Assembly: GCA_949297145.1 (NCBI GenBank)
Contig: CASFQO010000002.1
Location: forward strand, 186,001-250,000
DNA: 64,000 nucleotides
Origin: an uncultured Alphaproteobacteria bacterium
Lineage (GTDB): Bacteria; Pseudomonadota; Alphaproteobacteria; RF32; CAG-239
Reading direction: 5' to 3'
How positions within the stretch are numbered: the stretch's first letter is position 1; each line of letters begins with the position of its first letter. This document shows positions 61,792 through 64,000 of the stretch, piece after piece. Under the pieces are notes generated by a model. That model worked only from the letters and a program-made list of their open reading frames with translations, did not search any database and had not been told where the DNA came from. A program made the translations under genes and the position numbers.

Positions 61792-62430
61792 TTATAGCGT
61801 ATTTTGAAAAATAAAATACATAAAACCCCAAAACAGCACCATATTAAACAAGGCGACATACCACTCAACCGAGGGCAGCCCTCGTCCATTTTTCTTGGCA
61901 TAATATATATAGCCGCCAAACACAATAGAAAATCCCCCCACTGTCCACAACAAAGAAGCCACCGAAAAAATTTCCCTCATTTGGTTTTGTGTGATAAGCG
62001 CCAATTCCTGAGCCGATAAACCGCCTTGATATTGCCCAAAGAAGACCATTACCCCCGCAACAAATAAGCCCGAAAGCGCCGTCAGCCAGGCAGATAGCAG
62101 CATAGTCTGCCGCTTTTTCTGCAAAAAATAAGCCCCTAAGACTAATATCACCACAAAAAGGAACTTAAATCGCGCAAACCCCATCAACAGCAAAATATCC
62201 ATGATCAGATATAAGAGGAGCAAACTTCCGGCATTTCCCCAAGACCAAACGAAACTCTTTGGCATAAGAGTCTCGCCCTCTAAAACTTCCGTACCGTTCT
62301 CACGCCGCTGTTCGATCATCGCCACTCCCATCTTTTTTGGGGATTTTTTCCGGCTTTTTTGTTTTTTAGAGCGCAAAGGCTTATCAGCAATATCTTCACG
62401 ATTATCTTTTTTTTGACTTTGCCGCACCAT
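61792..62430 (-). CDS. Hypothetical membrane protein upstream of ftsE
   Basis: About 212 residues. The N-terminal 70 are cytosolic and very basic (KSRKKSPKKMG), followed by about five membrane segments (SLLLLYLIMDILLLMGF, FLFVVILVLGAYFL, and further ones to the end). Not recognised. It ends 19 bases before ftsE, so the three genes form one unit. The start is set at the ATG at 62430; the frame's earlier GTG is less likely. Confidence 0.6.
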   Translation of the reverse strand: MVRQSQKKDNREDIADKPLRSKKQKSRKKSPKKMGVAMIEQRRENGTEVLEGETLMPKSFVWSWGNAGSLLLLYLIMDILLLMGFARFKFLFVVILVLGAYFLQKKRQTMLLSAWLTALSGLFVAGVMVFFGQYQGGLSAQELALITQNQMREIFSVASLLWTVGGFSIVFGGYIYYAKKNGRGLPSVEWYVALFNMVLFWGFMYFIFQNTL

Positions 62431-62559
62431 ATTTTTATACCCACACACGAAATTATCTTATAACCAATATAAGCATTTTTTTAAGCTATAGCGCCAAAAA
62501 AGATTTGATTAAATATTTTTTCTTTATATACTAACAAGAAATAAAAAAAGGAAACGCAC

Positions 62560-63546
62560 ATGTTAATCAGTTGTCCAAAATGTCATAGCATATATGAAAT
62601 ACCGGATGATTTAATCGGTAAAACCGGTCAAAAATTCCGTTGTCAGGCTTGTTCAAACGTATGGCACGCCATGCGAAGCGATGCCCTGGGGTATGAAGAA
62701 GAAAAAGAAGATGAAGAACCCTATATAGAGCCGATTGATGTCATCAAACCGCCGGCACGTCCGTGGCCGTCGGAAAAGAAAGAGTTTATTATTCCGGCAG
62801 ATAGCAAATCCGGTCGAAAAACACCTTCTTCGTCAGAAGTTGTCAAAAAAGAAGGCGACCCGAATTTTATTGCCCCGATAATGACGGATACACAAACAGA
62901 ACCCAATGCGCCGTTGCCGCCGCATACATTATCTTCGGCAGTTATCTTGGACGCAGCTCAAAAACAAAATGAAATCACCTTAACTTCGGATACCGGAACC
63001 TCTTTTACCATCAGCACCGCACCGATGTATGACGATAAAAAAGAGGATACGCGCCGAGAACCGCACTTGTTTGCGGATAGTGACCGTGATTATAACTTAA
63101 AAGTCACCCCTGATGATCGTTTAGATAACCCAAAACCATTTAAGGGCTATAAAAAGACGTGTGCTTTGTTGGTTTTATTGCTGCTCTGCGCCGGTATTTT
63201 GTTTTTAAGAAGAGAAATTGTGACGGTTTTCCCGATAGCTGAAACCTATTATAACAAAATCGGCCTAAGCGGGTTATATAACGAAGAATATCTCAAGTTT
63301 ACCAAAATCAGCGTCAACCGCGTGTTGGAGAATAAGAAACCTGTTTTGAAAGTAACGGCAGAGATAAAGAACACTTCATTTTACACCAGTTATGTTCCTC
63401 AAATAACCGTTAACAATCAAAAAGAGCGCTTTGCGCCGGAACAATCCAAGTTAAAAGGCGGAGAAACGACGCGTGCCGTGTTCACCCTGCCCGCACAAAA
63501 ACAAAATACACCGGTCAGCTTGACTTTAAACTTTGCCAAACCTTAA
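62560..63546 (+). CDS. MJ0042-type zinc-ribbon membrane protein
   Basis: A 328-residue protein typical of alphaproteobacterial ftsEX loci. The N-terminal zinc ribbon has CPKCHSIYEIPDDLIG and FRCQACSNVW (four Cys). A long Pro-rich, charged linker (about 45-200) leads to one membrane segment (about 203-220), after which a DUF3426-like periplasmic domain follows (ISVNRVLENKKPVLKVTAEIKNTSF). The function is unknown, possibly regulatory. AAAGGAA precedes the ATG. It is divergent from the ftsE unit. Confidence 0.85.
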   Translation: MLISCPKCHSIYEIPDDLIGKTGQKFRCQACSNVWHAMRSDALGYEEEKEDEEPYIEPIDVIKPPARPWPSEKKEFIIPADSKSGRKTPSSSEVVKKEGDPNFIAPIMTDTQTEPNAPLPPHTLSSAVILDAAQKQNEITLTSDTGTSFTISTAPMYDDKKEDTRREPHLFADSDRDYNLKVTPDDRLDNPKPFKGYKKTCALLVLLLLCAGILFLRREIVTVFPIAETYYNKIGLSGLYNEEYLKFTKISVNRVLENKKPVLKVTAEIKNTSFYTSYVPQITVNNQKERFAPEQSKLKGGETTRAVFTLPAQKQNTPVSLTLNFAKP

Positions 63547-63612
63547 TTAATAGAGTAGAAAGATACTCAATTAATGATGATGAAATAAATCTTAATCGAA
63601 AAGGAGATTAAA

Positions 63613-64000
63613 ATGTTAAGAGAAGATCTGCAAAATGCCTTAAAAGAAGCAATGAAAAATCATGATATGGCAACCGTATCGGCCGTCCGTTTAATAATTG
63701 CCGGCCAAAAAGAAAAAGATGTTGCTGCCCGCGGTGCCGGCAAAGAATGTGCCAGCGATTCCGATTTGCTGTCTATGATGCAAGGTATGATTAAGCAGAG
63801 AAATGAATCTATTAAGATTTATAACGAAGGCGGACGTCCAGAATTAGCTGCAAAAGAACAATCAGAAATTGACGTTATCGAGCGCTTTTTGCCAAAACAA
63901 TTGAGCGAAGCTGAAACCAAAGCCGCCATTGAAGCCGCTATTGCCAAAACCGGCGCCGCCGGCATGAAAGATATGGGCAAGGTTATGGCAGAATTAAAGA
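63613..64000 (+). CDS. GatB/YqeY domain protein (3' end missing)
   Basis: The frame runs to the window's end without a stop; 129 residues are visible. MLREDLQNALKEAMKNHDMATVSAVRLIIAGQKEKD and EIDVIERFLPKQLSEAE are the YqeY pattern (full length about 150). The YqeY domain resembles the tRNA-binding tail of GatB; its cellular role is unclear. AAGGAG lies before the ATG. It follows the MJ0042 gene by 66 bases and may share its transcript. Confidence 0.9.
   Translation, partial: MLREDLQNALKEAMKNHDMATVSAVRLIIAGQKEKDVAARGAGKECASDSDLLSMMQGMIKQRNESIKIYNEGGRPELAAKEQSEIDVIERFLPKQLSEAETKAAIEAAIAKTGAAGMKDMGKVMAELK

Noticed and set aside
1..64000. Complete insertion sequence or integrated element
   Set aside because: No transposase or integrase was recognised in any frame; only the small inverted arms at 25 kb remain as a hint.

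Overview
The window looks like a piece of chromosome from an AT-rich, Gram-negative alphaproteobacterium, probably one of the uncultured host-associated (gut-type) lineages. The evidence is the cluster zinc-ribbon (MJ0042) protein / ftsE / ftsX / DUF218 / plsC at 56.8-63.5 kb, the hfq-hflX pair, LPS functions (kdsB, several glycosyltransferases), a BamE-like lipoprotein fold and alphaproteobacterial forms of the housekeeping proteins. The species cannot be named from the sequence alone. No prophage, complete insertion sequence, CRISPR array or rRNA is visible; one tRNA-Ser(CGA) is present.

Layout. 0-8.9 kb: the end of a MATE exporter, an unknown gene, an operon lemA / AlbA_2 protein / rnhA, slyX, a TPR-methyltransferase fusion, an alpha/beta hydrolase and a GT4 glycosyltransferase. 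9-13.5 kb: thrS, a MORN-repeat protein coupled to an XRE/S24-like regulator, a 150-bp cluster of ATGAATATT-type repeats, and an LRR protein. 13.8-17.8 kb: rmuC with a Gram-positive-type murG, convergent with anmK. 17.9-25.4 kb: an accessory block of small single-gene units (two related lipoproteins, a Pro-rich membrane protein, a lipoprotein with HExxH, a TIM-barrel epimerase-like protein, DUF805) and a 0.9-kb gene-free stretch with tandem and inverted repeats. 25.4-35.7 kb: histidine phosphatase / kdsB, a membrane GT-C-like protein, a GH24 lysozyme fusion, hflX / hfq, two membrane-anchored glycosyltransferases and a DUF218 protein. 35.7-46.1 kb: lysS, a PilS-like pilin, malQ, and a two-gene unit encoding a PilM-like protein and a 1,409-residue PilV-like prepilin. 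46.3-54.5 kb: an HxlR regulator, Sua5/TsaC, pepA, a flavin reductase-like protein, a cytosolic HExxH protein, a DMT transporter, dnaJ and an ankyrin protein. 54.5-64 kb: two related BamE-like lipoproteins, hemW, plsC, DUF218, a GT2, ftsX, ftsE, a membrane protein, the MJ0042 protein and the start of a YqeY/GatB-domain gene.

How it fits together. Envelope functions dominate: peptidoglycan (murG, anmK, lysozyme domain, ftsEX), LPS or glycan assembly (kdsB, GT4, GT-C-like, GT-B pair, GT2) and phospholipid (plsC). Housekeeping genes have clear Shine-Dalgarno (SD) sequences. A separate class of lineage-specific genes (starts near 2047, 17941, 19459, 23233, 34738, 53978) sits in isolated units with their own terminators and, mostly, TTGAC-type promoters; these genes have AT-rich leaders without an SD. 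In three of them the leader contains the same tiny frame, ATG-NNN-NNN-TAA, 22-23 bases after the -10 box and 11-13 bases before the gene. That shared leader design and the giant PilV-like prepilin are the two most interesting observations here.
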